64,000 nucleotides of DNA. Origin: Fodinibius salipaludis. GTDB taxonomy: Bacteria > Bacteroidota > Rhodothermia > Balneolales > Balneolaceae. Under the pieces are notes generated by a model, which was given only the letters and a program-made list of their open reading frames with translations, made no database searches and had not been told where the DNA came from. Shown one piece after another: positions 61,490-64,000 of the stretch (positions are counted from its first letter, which is position 1; each line of letters begins with the position of its first letter). The stretch covers positions 231,216 to 295,215 of the forward strand of contig NZ_NSKE01000006.1 of assembly GCF_002287075.1 (NCBI RefSeq), read 5' to 3'. A program made the position numbers and the translations under genes.

Positions 61490-62587
61490 CTATTCCTTAA
61501 TATTCTGAGCGTCCGTAATGAAGGAATAAAATTTCTCTGCTATAGTAGCAATCTGGAATTTCTGAATTTTTTTTCGAGATATATCTCCCATTCTTTTTCT
61601 GAGTTCAGGATTATTTATCAAAAGCTTTAATTTTTCGCAATATTTAAGATCATTATAAAGCGGAATTAGGTATCCATTTTTTCCATCATCTATTAAGTCA
61701 GATGGACCTGCAACACAGTCATATGAAATGACCGGTAAACCTGCAGACATCGCCTCCCCAACAACATTTGGAAAACCCTCAGAGCTGGAGGTAAAGGCAA
61801 ATATTTTACTCTTTTTGTAATATGGTTCGATATCAGAAACAGTACCGGTAAATTCAACAACTTCTTTCATATCCAACTTTCTGACCAGCTTTTTAAGCCT
61901 TTTCATTCCCTTCTGCTTTAATGCATCTCCTCCTACAATGACTAATTTCCACCCTTCCGGGGATATCTCCTTAAACATTTTAATTAACCGGTCTTGGTGT
62001 TTTGTCTTAATTAGTCTCCCTACTGTCAAAACTATATTTTCTTTCTGTGTTGATTCTCCATTCGAAGAAACCTGATATATAGGGTTTCCAATTACTCTGA
62101 TATTTTTATTCAAATGTTGATCAGCATAAATCTCTTTGGCTCTTGATGTTTGGGCAATGACTCCATTAGCCCTCGGGTATAACCACTTTCTCAGTACATC
62201 TTGTATCTTACCAAGGGATTTATCCGGCTTACACCGGTCCGAAATAAAAATTGGAATATCTACCCCAAGCAAAGCAAGAAGTACAAAATTATTCCAGTAT
62301 TCCCCAAAACTTAGTATCGTCTCCGGTTGAATATTTTTGATCCTTCTCCGCAAAAAATATAGTGTTTTTAATGTGTTGATAAACCGTCGGTCATCCGTAA
62401 AAACAAATGATGGTCGGTGAATAATTATATTTTCAGGTATCGAGAAAAAAATTGGCCGACTTTTCCCGTAAAGAATTAAATGGACTTCTACCCCTCTCTT
62501 TTCTACAAAGTATTTAGCAAGCTCTGCCATAACTCTCTCCATACCACCCGACTGTAATGATGGAATGATGAGTCCTATCCTATTCAT
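61490..62587 (-). CDS. Glycosyltransferase family 4 (PglH/PglJ-like)
   Basis: A 365-residue GT-B enzyme. It opens GLIIPSLQSGGMERVMAELA, the acceptor-side motif of GalNAc-type transferases; IVLTVGRLIKTKHQDRLIKM, FTGTVSDIEPYYKKSKIFAF and TSSSEGFPNVVGEAMSAGLP form the donor site. The resemblance to PglJ/PglH (GalNAc addition after bacillosamine) agrees with the pgl-type genes in the same locus, but the sugar is not proven. Second gene of the nine-gene P7 unit. Confidence 0.9.
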   Translation of the reverse strand: MNRIGLIIPSLQSGGMERVMAELAKYFVEKRGVEVHLILYGKSRPIFFSIPENIIIHRPSFVFTDDRRFINTLKTLYFLRRRIKNIQPETILSFGEYWNNFVLLALLGVDIPIFISDRCKPDKSLGKIQDVLRKWLYPRANGVIAQTSRAKEIYADQHLNKNIRVIGNPIYQVSSNGESTQKENIVLTVGRLIKTKHQDRLIKMFKEISPEGWKLVIVGGDALKQKGMKRLKKLVRKLDMKEVVEFTGTVSDIEPYYKKSKIFAFTSSSEGFPNVVGEAMSAGLPVISYDCVAGPSDLIDDGKNGYLIPLYNDLKYCEKLKLLINNPELRKRMGDISRKKIQKFQIATIAEKFYSFITDAQNIKE

Positions 62588-62658
62588 GCTTCATTTTTTT
62601 ATTGAACCTTTCAGTTCGCAATCTATCTTTGTACTTGTCATACAACTCTATATCCTCT

Positions 62659-63255
62659 TTAACTTTTTTTTCTATATAGTTTTTCATGCCATTTATTAGT
62701 AAAAAAGTTCTCTACTGTTGAGTGTCTAGAACTGTTTTTAACAGGGACACTAACATTTTCTAAGGGTATTCCCAGAAGGTTACATATTGATGAAAGATCC
62801 TTATTCATATTTTCAGTCTTTCCTACCAAATCAATTAATTCTTGCCCATTTTTGTCAAAAAAGTAATCTACGAGTTTTTTATTCGGCTTCAGGATAGACC
62901 ACATAATAAAAGGTAAAATTTTAGTTATCAGGACATTTAATTGAGCCATAAAATTTCTGATAAAATAATGCGACCTAAGAGTGTTTCCATTCTTATAAAA
63001 ATGGTACCCTGACACACTTCTGGCATATGGATCCCTTATAAAAGTAAAAACGGTGTATTTATCATATTCATCCCCCATTATTTTCATTAATTTCCAAGTT
63101 TTAACATATTCATCAATTTTTATACGTTTTGCTTTAATGGTGATCCAGTTTAACACAGAACTATCATCATTTTCTTGTAAGAAACTTTGTATTGCCGTTG
63201 TTCCTGTCTTGGGTATTGAAATAAAAATATACTTGTGTTTTTCTGAGATTAACAT
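62659..63255 (-). CDS. Sulfotransferase-family protein 2
   Basis: A 198-residue protein, short for the family. YIFISIPKTGTTAIQSFLQE is the PAPS 5'-phosphosulfate loop, and FTFIRDPYARSVSGYHFYKN the 3'-phosphate motif, as in carbohydrate (HNK-1/type 2) sulfotransferases. The C-terminal VPVKNSSRHSTVENFF resembles the final conserved stretch of that group. First gene of the nine-gene unit from P7. With the second sulfotransferase it argues for a sulfated polymer. Confidence 0.85.
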   Translation of the reverse strand: MLISEKHKYIFISIPKTGTTAIQSFLQENDDSSVLNWITIKAKRIKIDEYVKTWKLMKIMGDEYDKYTVFTFIRDPYARSVSGYHFYKNGNTLRSHYFIRNFMAQLNVLITKILPFIMWSILKPNKKLVDYFFDKNGQELIDLVGKTENMNKDLSSICNLLGIPLENVSVPVKNSSRHSTVENFFTNKWHEKLYRKKS

Positions 63256-63315
63256 TCTTAATCAACTTATTTTCTTGGTCTAAAAGGGTATTGTTGCAAC
63301 TTTTTATTAATATGA

Positions 63316-63331
63316 TACAACATCTATGCCA
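63316..63331 (-). promoter_or_regulatory. Sigma-54 promoter P7 (nine-gene glycosyl/sulfo/deacetylase unit)
   Basis: TGGCATAGATGTTGTA on the minus strand, canonical spacing. Predicted start about 50 nt before the ATG at 63255. Confidence 0.77.
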
Positions 63332-63443
63332 ATCTTTTTTTAGTAAGAAATGCCGGATTCTTTGCAAAAGAAGAGGAATAGTCAAAGCACGGTTTGCAGA
63401 TTAAAACAATCTGTAAAGTTTTCTGTTTTATAAAATAGAGGTT

Positions 63444-63458
63444 GAGTAAAAATTACTC
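63444..63458. promoter_or_regulatory. Enhancer-type palindrome U7
   Basis: GAGTAAAAATTACTC, both arms perfect, 112 bp upstream of the -24 of P7. Confidence 0.77.
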
Positions 63459-64000
63459 TTGAAACGGTATTATTTAGCTCTGTTAAATTTTAGAAAAATG
63501 GGGAAGCCTACACCTACACTTACAAGTAGCTCTATTTGATTTACCAGGATGATAAGGGGTAGTAAGGTCTTGTGGAGGTTCTTTAACAGATGAGTTGCCA
63601 GATATATTAAACCATTCCATACTGGACATATTCTCAATTTCTGAATGATTTCACCTTTCAACTAATTCTATATAACATTCAGGCAGGTAAGTTTCGTCAG
63701 GTTTCCGATTCCCCAGCCGGAATATTGGCCCAGCTGTTGTTGCCCGTGGATTAAGCCGAAATTGCCTCTCGACAACTCCGGCTTATGCTTAGTAAAGTAG
63801 ATAGATTTCGCAAACCTACCTATAAGTTATTCCTTATAGTGATATGTCTGTATCAGAAGGTAGGTTATTCATGGCAGAAGTACAGTTTCCTGAAAAGTCA
63901 TTATTACCCAACCATACAATGCCAATTCTATTATTATCTATACTATTCCAAAAAGCACACGGAATAGACCCGCTTATATTATTATCGTTTAGATAAATCG
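63459..64000. other. Gene-free right end with possible decayed coding sequence
   Basis: 542 bp with no convincing gene. On the minus strand a frame from about 63780 to 63660 reads ERQFRLNPRATTAGPIFRLG onward to a stop, and the same frame continues after it (NHSEIENMSSMEWFNISGNS, later CKCRCRLPHFSKI), so it may be a degraded gene; I do not recognise it. TGGCAT occurs at 63924-63919 without a matching -12. Confidence 0.3.

Noticed and set aside
63908..63924. TTGGCAT on the minus strand near the right edge, a possible eighth sigma-54 promoter
   Set aside because: The -12 position reads GGT instead of TTG, the TTG that follows is two bases off, and no gene start is near.

Overview
The window looks like a chromosome segment of a moderately AT-rich, FCB-group bacterium, most likely Balneolota/Rhodothermota (Fodinibius/Gracilimonas-like). 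This is inferred from gene content: bacillithiol synthesis (bshC), a PorT-like beta-barrel, a short NuoG, a nuo block that stops at nuoH, and acidic proteins. No rRNA, tRNA, CRISPR array or intact insertion sequence was seen.

Region 1 (1-7366, minus strand) is a tryptophan operon, trpE-trpS-trpG-trpD-trpC-trpF-trpB, with trpB cut by the window edge. It is headed by a transcription attenuator that can be read directly: a 25-codon leader peptide with three consecutive Trp codons, an antiterminator pairing, and a GC-rich terminator followed by U residues. Tryptophanyl-tRNA synthetase is inside the operon, so synthesis and charging of Trp appear to share one control. A family of small nested inverted repeats sits in the spacers.

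Region 2 (7407-19147, minus strand) holds housekeeping genes: phosphatidylserine synthase and decarboxylase, rseP, dxr, a histone-deacetylase-family enzyme, a laccase-domain protein, aroE, an SRPBCC protein, tmk, a PspC protein, 5-formyl-THF cyclo-ligase, bshC and a bifunctional-nuclease-family protein. Region 3 (19304-27304, plus strand) holds an MTH938/NDUFAF3-like gene followed by nuoABCDEFGH and a strong bidirectional terminator. nuoI-N are not here.

Region 4 (27372-63255, almost all minus strand) is a large exopolysaccharide locus. It encodes PglF/E/D/C-type bacillosamine synthesis and priming, RmlA/WecE/WecF-type Fuc4NAc synthesis and transfer, a UDP-glucuronate 4-epimerase, a CDP-sugar/RmlC/LhgO/homoserine-dehydrogenase-like branch with a broken NRPS-like gene, three GT4 glycosyltransferases, two sulfotransferases, two deacetylase-fold proteins, a formyltransferase, two ATP-grasp proteins, an ABC flippase, a Wzc-type tyrosine kinase and an SLBB protein. 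The product is probably a sulfated, amino-sugar-rich polysaccharide.

The most striking finding is regulatory. All seven transcription units of the polysaccharide locus start with a sigma-54 type -24/-12 promoter (TGGCAY-N6-7-TTG at identical spacing). About 95-160 bp upstream of each lies a 15-bp palindrome, GAGTAA-N3-TTACTC, some copies with one or two changes. This has the form of a dedicated RpoN/enhancer-binding-protein regulon that switches the whole locus as one. The activator itself is not in the window. The closest known parallel is the RpoN/PrsR control of exosortase-associated (PEP-CTERM) polysaccharide loci, and one deacetylase here resembles that locus type.
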